In this document: positions 1 to 8,395 of the stretch, one piece after another
Position numbering within the stretch: the stretch's first letter is position 1
Layout: the number at the start of each line of letters is the position of its first letter
From: Bacteroidia bacterium
Lineage (GTDB): Bacteria > Bacteroidota > Bacteroidia > Bacteroidales > UBA5342
Direction of reading: 5' to 3'
DNA length: 11,018 bases
NCBI GenBank assembly: GCA_030433225.1
Contig: JAUIMD010000030.1
Coordinates: 1 to 11,018, forward strand
Made by a program: the position numbers and the translations under genes
Notes under the pieces: model-generated
Told to the model about the DNA's origin: nothing
Seen by the model: only the letters and a program-made list of their open reading frames with translations
Database searches by the model: none

Positions 1-2371
1 CACGGCCATTCCGCTTTCCATGTTGCTGTCGTTTCTTATTTTAAGTTCGGCAGGGGTAACCTTAAACACCATGGTACTCTTTTCGCTGGTAATGGCATTG
101 GGTATGTTGGTGGATAACGGTATTGTGGTGGTGGAAATTATTTACCGTTACATGATGGATGGCATGTCGGCTAAAGAAGCGGCCAAGCGTGGTGCGGGAG
201 AGGTGGCCTGGCCCATTATAGCCTCTACCGCAACAACACTGGCTGCCTTTACTCCACTGGCTTTTTGGCCGGGCATGATGGGTGAATTTATGAAATACCT
301 TCCCATCACCCTCATCATAACCTTGACTTCATCGCTGTTTGTGGCACTGGTGATTAACCCAATGCTTACCTCGGTGTACATGAAGGTGAAAGAGGGCAAA
401 ATTAACGTGAAAAAACAACGTCGGGTTGGATTTGGACTCATTGGTGTTGGTGCCATATTTATTGCTCTTGGTTTTGGTGGAGATGTTTCCGCAATGCGGG
501 TGATAGGTAACCTGCTGGTGGTTTTTGGTCTTGGAGGTTTCTTCAATCACAGGGTATTGATACCGGTTACCGATAGGTTCCAGAATAAATTTATGCCAAA
601 GCTGGAGCATTACTACAAACGCTTTCTTGAGGTGGCTTTGGTGCGTAAGCGTCCCCTGTTCATCTTTTTTGGTACGTTTGGTATGCTGATTCTTTCGTTT
701 GTGCTTTTTGGCATGTTTCCACCCAAAGTGAATTTCTTTCCTGAAAACCAGCCTAACCTGGTGTATGTGTATGTAGAGTTTCCTATAGGAACAGACATTG
801 AATACACCAATGAGTTTACCGAATCGCTGGAGCATAAGGTGATTGATTGTTTGGAAAAATACGAAGTGACCGAGGCCGATGAAGAAGGCAATATGCACAC
901 GTTCAACTACATGGTAAAATCGGTTATTGCCCAGGTGGGTGAAGGAACAACCGACCCGAACCAGGGGCCTTCTATGGCCGAAACACCCAACAAATCGCGC
1001 ATAACGGTTTCACTGGTAGAATACAACCTGCGTCGGGGCGTTTCTTCCACCCAGGTAATGTCCGAAATAAGGGATGCCATTGGCCGTTATCCCGGTGTAC
1101 AAATTACGGTGGATAAAGACAGAAACGGACCACCTGTGGGTGCCCAAATTAGTATTGAGGTGCAGGGCGACGATTATGTGCAGTTGATGGAAACTGCTGA
1201 AAACATGGTTTCTTTCTTGAACGAAGAAGACATTGCCGGAGTAGAAGAACTGAAACTGGATGTGGAGCAGGGAAAACCTGAAATGCAGATTTTTATTGAC
1301 CGTAAAAAGGCACGCCGTTTCAATGTTTCCACCAGTCAAATTGGGGAGGCTTTCCGTACTTCCATTTACGGGCTCGAAGTTTCACGTTATAAGGTGGATG
1401 GAGACGATGACGATTATCCGATCAACATCCGCCTCATGGAGAAATACCGGAACAACGAAGATTTTCTGTTAAATCAGAAAATTACCTTCCGCGACCAAAC
1501 CAGTGGTAAAATTCAGCAGGTTCCCATATCGGCTGTGGCTACCGCCGAAAAAACATCAACGTTTTCGGCCGTTAAGCGCAACGACATGAACCGGGTAATC
1601 TCTATTTCTTCAGGGGTGCTCGAGGGTTTTAACCCTACGCTGACCAACGAAAAAATAAAAACCGCACTGGCTAAGTTCGAAATGCCCAAAGGCATTACCT
1701 ACTCCTTTACCGGAGAGCAGGAAGAACAAGCTGAGCAAATGTCTTTCCTTTCAGGGGCATTAGCAGTGGCCGTATTGTTAATCTTCCTTATTTTGGTGGC
1801 ACAGTTTAATTCGGCCTCCACTCCGTTGGTTATTTTGTCGTCGGTAGTGCTGAGCTTAACGGGTGTGTTCCTGGGGCTCACACTATTTAACATGGAGTTT
1901 ATTGTGTTGATGACCATGCTGGGAATCATTTCGTTGGCCGGTATTGTGGTAAACAATGCCATCGTACTTATTGATTACACGGCGCTTATAATGACGCGTA
2001 AAAAGAGCGAAATGGGCATGTATCCCGAAGATATTCTGCCGCGCGAACATATAATTGCTTCGGTTGTGGAAGGAGGAATTACCCGTTTACGTCCCGTGTT
2101 GCTGACGGCTATTACTACTATATTGGGTCTTATTCCATTGGCAATTGGGTTTAACATTAACTTTTCCAGCCTGTTGTCGCATTACGACCCGGAGATATTT
2201 ATGGGAGGGGATAATGCCGTGTTCTGGGGACCTATGGCATGGGCTATTATTTTTGGATTAACTTTTGCCACTTTTCTAACGCTGGTTGTGGTTCCGTTGA
2301 CGTATTACATGTTGACCCTGCTACAGCTGAAAATGAAAAACCGCAGAGACCGAAGAAGAGAAGAAGACTAA
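1..2371 (+). CDS. RND family efflux pump, inner-membrane permease subunit (5' end outside window)
   Basis: This is the C-terminal ~790 residues of an AcrB/HAE1-type proton-driven exporter, which works as a trimer with a membrane-fusion protein and an outer-membrane channel. The frame is already open at base 2, so the ATG at 20 is internal. Numbering from that Met, TM3-TM4 come first, with GMLVDNGIVVVE placing D32 at the proton-relay Asp407 of AcrB and Asn at Asp408. The second periplasmic porter/docking region spans roughly residues 235-570. TM10 carries VVNNAIVLID, so the AcrB Lys940 position is Asn645, a pattern seen in other RND subgroups. TM12 and a basic-acidic tail close the protein. 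About 360 N-terminal residues lie upstream. Two extra hydrophobic segments (residues ~135-154 and 160-178) sit between TM6 and TM7. The substrate cannot be told from sequence. The family assignment is secure. Confidence 0.95.
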   Translation, partial: TAIPLSMLLSFLILSSAGVTLNTMVLFSLVMALGMLVDNGIVVVEIIYRYMMDGMSAKEAAKRGAGEVAWPIIASTATTLAAFTPLAFWPGMMGEFMKYLPITLIITLTSSLFVALVINPMLTSVYMKVKEGKINVKKQRRVGFGLIGVGAIFIALGFGGDVSAMRVIGNLLVVFGLGGFFNHRVLIPVTDRFQNKFMPKLEHYYKRFLEVALVRKRPLFIFFGTFGMLILSFVLFGMFPPKVNFFPENQPNLVYVYVEFPIGTDIEYTNEFTESLEHKVIDCLEKYEVTEADEEGNMHTFNYMVKSVIAQVGEGTTDPNQGPSMAETPNKSRITVSLVEYNLRRGVSSTQVMSEIRDAIGRYPGVQITVDKDRNGPPVGAQISIEVQGDDYVQLMETAENMVSFLNEEDIAGVEELKLDVEQGKPEMQIFIDRKKARRFNVSTSQIGEAFRTSIYGLEVSRYKVDGDDDDYPINIRLMEKYRNNEDFLLNQKITFRDQTSGKIQQVPISAVATAEKTSTFSAVKRNDMNRVISISSGVLEGFNPTLTNEKIKTALAKFEMPKGITYSFTGEQEEQAEQMSFLSGALAVAVLLIFLILVAQFNSASTPLVILSSVVLSLTGVFLGLTLFNMEFIVLMTMLGIISLAGIVVNNAIVLIDYTALIMTRKKSEMGMYPEDILPREHIIASVVEGGITRLRPVLLTAITTILGLIPLAIGFNINFSSLLSHYDPEIFMGGDNAVFWGPMAWAIIFGLTFATFLTLVVVPLTYYMLTLLQLKMKNRRDRRREED

Positions 2372-2388
2372 GCACATATCCATATGTT

Positions 2389-2424
2389 ACAAAGCCACAG
2401 ATGAAAGCTCATTTGTGGCTTTGT
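2389..2424 (+). terminator. Long hairpin terminator after the RND gene
   Basis: A near-perfect inverted repeat pairs 2389-2404 with 2409-2424: 16 base pairs including one G-U, around an AAGC tetraloop. It begins 18 bases after the RND stop codon. The following T-rich run (TGGTTT) is weak, but the stem is long enough to be a likely transcription terminator or mRNA 3'-end stabiliser. Confidence 0.7.
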
Positions 2425-2486
2425 TGGTTTAATAGGGCACGAATCAGAGCAAGTGCGATTCTGGCACCTTTTAGGGTCCATTAAAG

Positions 2487-2516
2487 TTTCGGTTTTCGAA
2501 TTACTGGCTATATTTG
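2487..2516 (+). promoter_or_regulatory. Candidate Bacteroidota promoter for the beta-barrel gene
   Basis: TATATTTG at 2509-2516 fully matches the Bacteroidota -7 consensus TAnnTTTG. A TTTC at 2487-2490, 18 bases upstream, is an imperfect -33 TTTG. It lies after the RND terminator and would give a leader of about 128 nt before the ATG at 2651. I see nothing else gene-like in the 279-base gap 2372-2650. Confidence 0.45.
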
Positions 2517-2650
2517 AGCTGCCGTTATTGCAAAGAAAGGTTTTCATCCCCATGTGCTTTGTTTTGGGTGTTATTGCACTTGTGTTGGAAGAAGCAGGCA
2601 TTCCACCATTTCGGCATTTGTACCGTTTTTACCATTTAACTCTACTGTTT

Positions 2651-3442
2651 ATGAAATGGCAAAAAGTAACTCTACTGCTCCTTGTTTTGTTGTTTTTTAC
2701 AGGCAACATGAAAAGTGAGGAGTCAAATGCACAACCCAGAAGTGTTTGGTTCGGATTCCAGGCCGGGTTCAATGCATCGTTTTTTAATTCACGCGTAACC
2801 AGTTATGGCGACCCGAAAAGTGGTTACGATACCAATGCGCGTATAGGCGGCTTGTTTGGTGTAAAAAACAGGGTGGTGCTGTCTCCGCTATTGGCGATTC
2901 ACACCGAATTGTTTGTTACCGGCAGGGGCGGAGCCTATCAAAAGGAGAACAAGGAAATTATTGTAATGTCCGCCGACAAAAATCAAAAAGCATACCATGT
3001 GCGCAACTTCAGGTTAACCTATCTCGAAATGCCCGTTGTGCTAAATGTTAACCTGAACCGTCTTTTTATGCCTTCGTCCTTACGAGGGCAAGGCAATCCT
3101 GACCGAAGTTACATGAGTGCATCCGTAGGATTTTCTCCGTCTTTAAATGTCGCTTCATCCTTTCGTTACAATGTTTTTGAACCGGATAAGAAATCGTCCA
3201 GCTACCTGGTTAATGTGAAAACCAGGTTTGAAGACGAAGAATTTGATTATGCTCAAACCTGGATTTTTAACTCCATTGTGGAGGTGGGGTACAATATTCC
3301 ACTTTCCGAATCGCAAATTGCATCCTTTAACCTTAGGTGGACGCAAAGTTTAACCGATGTGTATGCCGTTGAATCATTGAAAAACCACAACATGCAAACC
3401 AAAATGAGTACCATTGGCCTGGTGGCCTCCATACTTTTTTAA
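2651..3442 (+). CDS. PorT-like outer-membrane beta-barrel protein
   Basis: This 263-residue protein is of the OMP_b-brl_2 (porin family, PorT-like) type, probably an eight-stranded or similar small barrel in the outer membrane. A Sec signal peptide is visible (MKWQK followed by a Leu/Val/Phe-rich core, residues ~6-22). The mature part has alternating aromatic strands and turn-rich loops, starting with WFGFQAGFNASFF. It includes a conserved-looking RLTYLEMPVVLNVN strand pair near residues 118-131 and ends in a C-terminal Phe, the usual barrel-assembly signal. The frame is open further up to 2453, but that extension reads as non-conserved sequence, while the Met at 2651 starts directly on a signal peptide. 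No Shine-Dalgarno is seen, as is normal for the phylum. The specific role is unknown; relatives of PorT serve gliding/type IX secretion, but many family members do not. Confidence 0.82.
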   Translation: MKWQKVTLLLLVLLFFTGNMKSEESNAQPRSVWFGFQAGFNASFFNSRVTSYGDPKSGYDTNARIGGLFGVKNRVVLSPLLAIHTELFVTGRGGAYQKENKEIIVMSADKNQKAYHVRNFRLTYLEMPVVLNVNLNRLFMPSSLRGQGNPDRSYMSASVGFSPSLNVASSFRYNVFEPDKKSSSYLVNVKTRFEDEEFDYAQTWIFNSIVEVGYNIPLSESQIASFNLRWTQSLTDVYAVESLKNHNMQTKMSTIGLVASILF

Positions 3443-3482
3443 GCCTGTAGCAACACGGTTTGGTAACGCGGTACGTACAGGC

Positions 3483-3520
3483 AAAAAAAATAGCCACAGA
3501 ATGTTCTGTGACTATTTGCT
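3483..3520. terminator. Bidirectional terminator between convergent genes
   Basis: Arms 3488-3500 and 3505-3517 pair with one C-A mismatch (3494/3511). The A run at 3483-3490 becomes a U tract for the minus-strand transcript, giving a textbook intrinsic terminator for the M16 peptidase gene. On the plus strand a T-rich TTTGCTTT follows, so it may also end the barrel transcript. A second, looser inverted repeat (3443-3449 with 3476-3482) precedes it. Confidence 0.75.
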
Positions 3521-3535
3521 TTATGCAGCTGTTTG

Positions 3536-6463
3536 TTAGTAGCCAAAAACTTCTTCCACAGTCAGTTCTTTTAAGGTGCCATAGTGTTGCAGTGCGTTTA
3601 AATCAAGGTTTTCTTTCCTTCCGGTGAGCAGGTAAGTAAAGGTGTTGTCCTTAATGTAATCGTCAAAAAACTGTTGCATGTCCTGGATAGTAGCGGTTTG
3701 TGCCAGTTCGTATTGATCTTTGCGCAAATCGTGCGAAATGCCAAACTCCTGATGGCCAAGCCAGGTGCTGAATATCGAGGTTTTGATAATGCGCCCGGTT
3801 TGTATGTTTTTGATAATTCCCTGTTTGGCTAACTCAAACGAATTTTCGTTTACCACCATGTTTTCCAGTAGGTTGTTCATGGTGGAAAGGGCTTCCATCA
3901 TTTTGTCAGCCTGTGTAAAAACCACCCCTTGCAGGTAAAAGGCATTTTCCTTTTTTGACGGGCGCGCATAGCGGGCATAAGCCTGGTACGCCAGCGCCTT
4001 AGCTTCCCTTATGTCCTGAAAAATAACCGAATTCATTCCCAGGCCATAGTAGTCGTTAAACAGGGTGGAGGTGAGGTAAAGGTCCGTGTCGTACGCAGCC
4101 CCTTTCGAAATTAATATTACATCCATTTGCGATTTGTCGTAGTTCACGAAATAAATGTCGCCTTTGTCGGTGGGTTGCTGCACATAGGTTCTTTCGGCCG
4201 GAATTTCCAACACAGTTTCAGGCATGCTGTGTTGTGCCTTCAGCAAGGTGTTCATATCGTCTGCCGATTTGGTGCCGTAATAAAATACGCGGTGCGGATA
4301 GGCATTAAATTCCTTTATTTTATTCACCAGTTCCTGCGGATTAATGCTGCGCAGTTCGTTCTCAGGAATGAACGTTTTTACGGGTGAATCTTCTCCGTAA
4401 ATCCCAAAATCGATTAATGCCGAACGAACCGATCCGGGATTTAATTTGGCATCCACACGCGATTTCATAATGGTTTCCACATAGGCATTATAAGCTGCCG
4501 TATCTACCTGTACATTGGCCAGCACATGTTCAAACAGTTTCAGCCCTTCTTCAAAATTAGCTTCCAGTCCGCTTATGGAGAGTTGCGAGCGGTTGTCGCC
4601 CGTAGAAACGTTCATGTTTATCCCCAGTTTAAAAAACTCCTTGCTGAGTTCCTCGGCCGTGTACTTGTTGGTGCCAAGGTAAGGCAGGTAATTCACCGCC
4701 AGTGGTAATTTTAAATCGTTCTTTTTGCCAATTTCCACCAGGTACGAAAGCGTAAATAGCTCATTTGTTGTGTTTTTAATGTATTTCAACTCTACGTTGT
4801 TGTTAATTGCCTGGGTAGTTATGGCTGTTTCAAAATCTACAAAAACCGGTTCAATGGGTTGGGTTTCTTCGGCAAAAAAGTTGTTGGCAAAAGTAGAGTT
4901 TTCGTCGCGGTTAATAACAATTGGGGTAATTTCCGGCTTGTCCATGTGTACAATTCCCTCGTTGGGGCCATTGTGTTTGTAGGCAATTACATAATTGTTT
5001 TTATAGTTTGCTTTTACAAATTCCATGAGTTCCTCTTTGGTTATCTGGCTCATTTCATCATAAAAGTTCAAAATGTCTTTGCGGTCTTGCTGGTAAACAA
5101 AGGCGTCAAACATTTCGTCAATGCGGTTGTTTCCTTCATTTTGGCGGATACTGTTCAGGCGCATGTCGTTAATGGCGGCTTCCATCAGCCATTCATCAAA
5201 GTTTCCTTCTTTTAACGAATCCACCTGAGCAAGTAACAAGTCGCGTACTTCTTCCATCGACTGCCCCTGCTTTGGCACGCCAATAAAATAATGAATGCCA
5301 TAATCGTTCAGGAAAAGGGGGCTGCATCCACCGTACTGTACCTTTTGTTTTTGATTAAGGTTAATGTCAATTAAGCCGGCCGTACTGTTGGCTAACAGGT
5401 AATCCGCAAGGGTAACGTATTTACGGTCGCTCGACTTCATTCCGCCAAAACGGTAGCTGAACAACAGTAGTTCCGCATCGGGGCCGGTTACATGTTTTTC
5501 TACCACCTCTGTTATGGGGCTAAGCTCGGGCAGCTCACGTGTCGGAATTTCCTTCGCCTCCAAATCGCCCCAATAGGTATCAATGGTTTTAATGGTTTCC
5601 TCGTAGTTGAGGTCGCCACTCAGCAAAATGGCCATGTTATTGGGTACATACCAATCCTGGTAAAACTGCTTAATGTTTTTAATGGAGGGGTTTTTAAGAT
5701 CTTCAGGAAAGCCAATAATGGAAATGCCCAGGGGGTGGTTCGGGAATAGCCCCTCAAAAAGGGTGGTAAATAGCCGGCGCTGGTCATTGTCCTGTCCGCG
5801 GTTAAATTCCTCGTAAACCGTTTCCAGTTCCGTATGAAAAAGTCGGATTACAGGATTTTCAAAGCGTTCACGTTCCATTTTTATCCAGCGCTCAAATTCG
5901 TTGCTGGGGATGTCGTTCAGGTACACGGTATATTCCCACGAGGTGCCTGCGTTGGTACCGCTTGCACCAATGGCAGCCACCATTTTGTCGTATTCATTCG
6001 GGATGGCGTAGGTGGATGCTTCGTACGATATTTGATCGATGGTGTTGTAGATTTCTTTTTTCTTCTCCGGATCCTGCTCCAGTTTGTGAGCTTCGTAAAG
6101 TTCCTCTATTTCGTCGAGCAGCGGTTTTTCTTTTTCCCAGTCTTTGGTGCCAAACTTCGAGGTGCCTTTAAACATCAGGTGTTCAAAATAGTGCGCCAAA
6201 CCGGTAGTTTCAACCGGGTCGCTTGTTGAGCCGGCGCGTACAGCAATCTGGGTTTTTAAACGAGGTTCGTCTTTGTTGTCCGACAGGTACACTTTTAAAC
6301 CATTTTTCAGGGTGTATTCACGTACATTTTGTGGGTCGCCCGGTACATACGTATAGGTATATCCGTTGGCATCGGTGGCGGTTTGGGTCTCCATTTGTTG
6401 CGGGGCACAGGCCGTCAGCAGCAGGGAGGCAAGTAAAATAGGGAGCAATAATTTTTGTTTCAT
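3536..6463 (-). CDS. M16 family zinc metallopeptidase, lipoprotein, two-domain (pitrilysin/insulinase-like)
   Basis: This 975-residue protein should hydrolyse peptides in a closed clamshell chamber. The N-terminus is a lipoprotein signal (MKQKLLLPILLASLLLTAC) with lipobox Cys19, so it is membrane-anchored on the periplasmic or surface side. The inverted zinc motif HYFEH lies at 91-95 (His91, Glu94, His95), and ELETVYEEFNRG supplies the third ligand, most likely Glu219. Between them is a ~50-residue helical insert (about 110-160, rich in Glu/Lys), which I recall from other Bacteroidota M16 proteins. A second, inactive M16 half follows from about residue 560, with the R/Y-containing segment near 840-880 (YYGLGMNSV, ALAYQAYARY) that binds peptide in the family. 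Length is typical. It appears monocistronic, with its own promoter box and terminator. The natural substrate is unknown. Confidence 0.93.
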   Translation of the reverse strand: MKQKLLLPILLASLLLTACAPQQMETQTATDANGYTYTYVPGDPQNVREYTLKNGLKVYLSDNKDEPRLKTQIAVRAGSTSDPVETTGLAHYFEHLMFKGTSKFGTKDWEKEKPLLDEIEELYEAHKLEQDPEKKKEIYNTIDQISYEASTYAIPNEYDKMVAAIGASGTNAGTSWEYTVYLNDIPSNEFERWIKMERERFENPVIRLFHTELETVYEEFNRGQDNDQRRLFTTLFEGLFPNHPLGISIIGFPEDLKNPSIKNIKQFYQDWYVPNNMAILLSGDLNYEETIKTIDTYWGDLEAKEIPTRELPELSPITEVVEKHVTGPDAELLLFSYRFGGMKSSDRKYVTLADYLLANSTAGLIDINLNQKQKVQYGGCSPLFLNDYGIHYFIGVPKQGQSMEEVRDLLLAQVDSLKEGNFDEWLMEAAINDMRLNSIRQNEGNNRIDEMFDAFVYQQDRKDILNFYDEMSQITKEELMEFVKANYKNNYVIAYKHNGPNEGIVHMDKPEITPIVINRDENSTFANNFFAEETQPIEPVFVDFETAITTQAINNNVELKYIKNTTNELFTLSYLVEIGKKNDLKLPLAVNYLPYLGTNKYTAEELSKEFFKLGINMNVSTGDNRSQLSISGLEANFEEGLKLFEHVLANVQVDTAAYNAYVETIMKSRVDAKLNPGSVRSALIDFGIYGEDSPVKTFIPENELRSINPQELVNKIKEFNAYPHRVFYYGTKSADDMNTLLKAQHSMPETVLEIPAERTYVQQPTDKGDIYFVNYDKSQMDVILISKGAAYDTDLYLTSTLFNDYYGLGMNSVIFQDIREAKALAYQAYARYARPSKKENAFYLQGVVFTQADKMMEALSTMNNLLENMVVNENSFELAKQGIIKNIQTGRIIKTSIFSTWLGHQEFGISHDLRKDQYELAQTATIQDMQQFFDDYIKDNTFTYLLTGRKENLDLNALQHYGTLKELTVEEVFGY

Positions 6464-6511
6464 TCTATTGAGTGTTTATTTTGTATTCGGTTCTGCAATT
6501 TTAATGCAGAT

Positions 6512-6519
6512 CAAAATTA
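6512..6519 (-). promoter_or_regulatory. Candidate -7 box for the M16 peptidase gene
   Basis: Read on the minus strand this is TAATTTTG, a full match to TAnnTTTG, 48 bases before the ATG at 6463, which would give a leader of about 40 nt. An upstream -33 TTTG is not clear (only TTTTCG about 22 bases before). It sits in the 142-base divergent gap 6464-6605; I see no clear promoter for the plus-strand gene in that gap. Confidence 0.4.
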
Positions 6520-6605
6520 AGTTAAATTGTTGGCATTCGTGCGAAAACATTGTCTTTTAGCTATTAACAACGGCAATTTGCTTTACAAACCTATTTGATT
6601 ATTGC

Positions 6606-7283
6606 ATGAAGAACATACGCTTCGATACGGATTTAATTCACCATTGCCCCGGGCTGGTGTTAGGGGTTATCCAGTGTAAAATTACAAACACGCCAAACGA
6701 TGAGGGGTTGTGGGCTACCATAAGGGAGGAGACACGGATGCTGAGGGGCAGGCTTGCCATAGAAGAGGTTAAGCACCAGGAAGCTATAATGGCCACCCGT
6801 TTAGCCTATAAAAAATGTGGCAAAGACCCCAATCGTTACCGTCCCTCTGCCGAGCAACTAAACCGCCGCATCCTTCAGGGAAAGGACCTGTACCAAATTT
6901 CCACCGCGGTGGATTTAATTAACCTGGTTTCCCTTACTTCAGGATTTTCCATTGGCGGGTTTGATGCGGACAACGTGAAGGGCGACCTGGTTTACGGGGT
7001 TGGCAAAGCAGGGGAGGCCTACCGTGGTATTGGGCGGGGACTGTTAAATATTGAAGGCCTGCCGGTGCTTCGTGATGCGGTTGGTGGCATAGGTACCCCC
7101 ACCAGCGATGAGGAACGCACCATGCTTTCGGTGGATACTACCTGTTTGCTGATGAACATTAATGCCTTTAACGGGAAAACACCCTTGCTGGAAAATACCC
7201 TCAGTTGGTCGGTGGAGTTGCTCAAAAAGCATGTGCATGCTACAGATGTGGAAGTCAACTATTTTTATGGAACCCGTCGATAA
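6606..7283 (+). CDS. B3/B4 domain protein (stand-alone PheT editing-domain homologue)
   Basis: This 225-residue soluble protein belongs to the B3/4 family (COG3382-like), related to the domain of the phenylalanyl-tRNA synthetase beta chain that clears mischarged Tyr-tRNA(Phe). The core runs from about residue 55 to 205. It shows the family run NRYRPSAEQLNRRILQGK (76-93), then STAVDLINLVSL (99-110), IGGFDADNVKG (116-126), and LRDAVGGIGTPTSDEERTML (155-174). No catalytic synthetase module, anticodon-binding region or ferredoxin-like domain is present, so it is not a PheT fragment but a free-standing protein of usual length for this family. Whether stand-alone members hydrolyse mischarged tRNA is not established by sequence. 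It is followed 69 bp later by a same-strand oxidoreductase, possibly co-transcribed. The ATG is not preceded by a Shine-Dalgarno. Confidence 0.85.
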   Translation: MKNIRFDTDLIHHCPGLVLGVIQCKITNTPNDEGLWATIREETRMLRGRLAIEEVKHQEAIMATRLAYKKCGKDPNRYRPSAEQLNRRILQGKDLYQISTAVDLINLVSLTSGFSIGGFDADNVKGDLVYGVGKAGEAYRGIGRGLLNIEGLPVLRDAVGGIGTPTSDEERTMLSVDTTCLLMNINAFNGKTPLLENTLSWSVELLKKHVHATDVEVNYFYGTRR

Positions 7284-7352
7284 GTGCTGCCTGCCTTGTT
7301 CGTTTGAATGTCTACTTTTTGTGTTATTTTTACGGGCTAAGCAAAAAACCGA

Positions 7353-8378
7353 ATGAGCAATACGATAAAATTTGCAGTGGTTGGAATGGGGCACATCGGC
7401 AAACGACATGCCGAAATGGTGCACCGCAATCCGCATACAGAGCTAACAGCCGTTTGTGACAGCAATCCGGATCAATTGATAGGGACCTTAGATAAAGGAG
7501 TGGCTAACTACCTTTCCTTGGAGGATATGCTGCGCTCCGAAACCTCGTTTGATGTGCTAAGCATTTGTGTGCCCAATGGCTTACATGCCGATTTTAGCAT
7601 TAAGGCCCTGGAGGCCGGTAAAAATGTAGTGATAGAAAAACCGATGGCGCTGAGCAGGGTAGACTGTGAGCAGATAATTTTTAAATCGCTGGAAGTTTCC
7701 AAACATGTTTTTTGCGTAATGCAAAACCGATACTCGCCCCCATCGGTTTGGCTGAAGGAATTGGTGACAACCGGGAAGCTGGGCGAAATTTATATGGTGC
7801 AACTCAACTGTTATTGGAACCGGGACGAGCGTTACTACAAAAAAGGCAACTGGCACGGGGATGCCGCATTGGACGGAGGTACCCTGTTTACCCAATTTTC
7901 ACACTTTATTGATATGATGTACTGGCTGTTTGGCGACATTGAAAATGTACAGGGCCGTTTTAAGGATTTTAACCACCAGCAGTTGACCGATTTTGAAGAT
8001 TCGGGCATGGTAACCTTTGATTTTAAAGCAGGTGGAATGGGGAGCCTGAATTATTCCACCGCTGTGTTTAATAAAAATATGGAAAGCAGCATTACCATTG
8101 TTGCGGAAAATGGAACGGTAAAGGTTGCCGGGCAATACATGAACGAAGTAGTGTATTGCGATATAAAAGATTATGAAATGCCAACCCTGGCTCCTTCAAA
8201 CCCGCCTAACGACTACGGTGCATACAAAGGGTCGGCGCAAAATCACCATTACGTGATTCAAAATGTGGTGGATAAGCTTACCCGACAGGGAGCCATCTCC
8301 ACCAATGCGCTTGAAGGCATGAAAGTGGTGGAAATTATTGAGCGCATTTATGCCTGCCGTGATGCGCAAAATCGGTGA
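7353..8378 (+). CDS. Gfo/Idh/MocA family NAD(P)-dependent oxidoreductase
   Basis: This 341-residue protein resembles dehydrogenases that oxidise a hydroxyl of sugars, inositols or UDP-sugars. The N-terminal Rossmann fold begins at residue 6 with the dinucleotide motif GMGHIG (11-16), and acidic Asp36 at the end of strand 2 suggests NAD. The family EKP motif is at 95-97, with Lys96 the likely catalytic lysine. The C-terminal alpha/beta substrate domain carries DGGTLFTQFSHFID (174-187), where His184 is the probable second catalytic residue. Features such as WxG (167-169) and the His184 context recall UDP-GlcNAcA 3-dehydrogenases (WlbA/WbpB), but the substrate is not certain and no polysaccharide genes are nearby. 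The gene lies 69 bp after the B3/B4 gene and probably shares its transcript. Its 3' end overlaps a possible terminator stem and faces a convergent gene 16 bp away. Confidence 0.93.
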   Translation: MSNTIKFAVVGMGHIGKRHAEMVHRNPHTELTAVCDSNPDQLIGTLDKGVANYLSLEDMLRSETSFDVLSICVPNGLHADFSIKALEAGKNVVIEKPMALSRVDCEQIIFKSLEVSKHVFCVMQNRYSPPSVWLKELVTTGKLGEIYMVQLNCYWNRDERYYKKGNWHGDAALDGGTLFTQFSHFIDMMYWLFGDIENVQGRFKDFNHQQLTDFEDSGMVTFDFKAGGMGSLNYSTAVFNKNMESSITIVAENGTVKVAGQYMNEVVYCDIKDYEMPTLAPSNPPNDYGAYKGSAQNHHYVIQNVVDKLTRQGAISTNALEGMKVVEIIERIYACRDAQNR

Positions 8379-8395
8379 TGCTTAATTTGCGTATC
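8361..8395 (+). terminator. Candidate terminator overlapping the oxidoreductase stop region
   Basis: Bases 8361-8370 pair with 8386-8395 (10 bp, one G-T) around a 15-base loop, followed on the plus strand by a T-rich TATTTTAATTTT. The stem includes the last codons of the Gfo/Idh gene, and its right arm touches the stop codon of the convergent flavoprotein gene. The large loop lowers confidence. Confidence 0.4.

Noticed and set aside
329..898. 189-residue minus-strand open frame inside the RND gene
   Set aside because: It is the complement of a clearly coding RND frame, with biased His/Lys/Asn composition and no recognisable domain.
2453..2650. Open N-terminal extension of the beta-barrel gene frame
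   Set aside because: The extension would put ~66 residues in front of a clear signal peptide, and the candidate promoter lies inside it. The start at 2651 is far more likely.
5969..6157. Helical insert between the zinc motif and third ligand of the M16 peptidase as a novelty
   Set aside because: I recall a closely similar Glu/Lys-rich insert in other Bacteroidota M16 proteins, so it is a normal trait of that subgroup.
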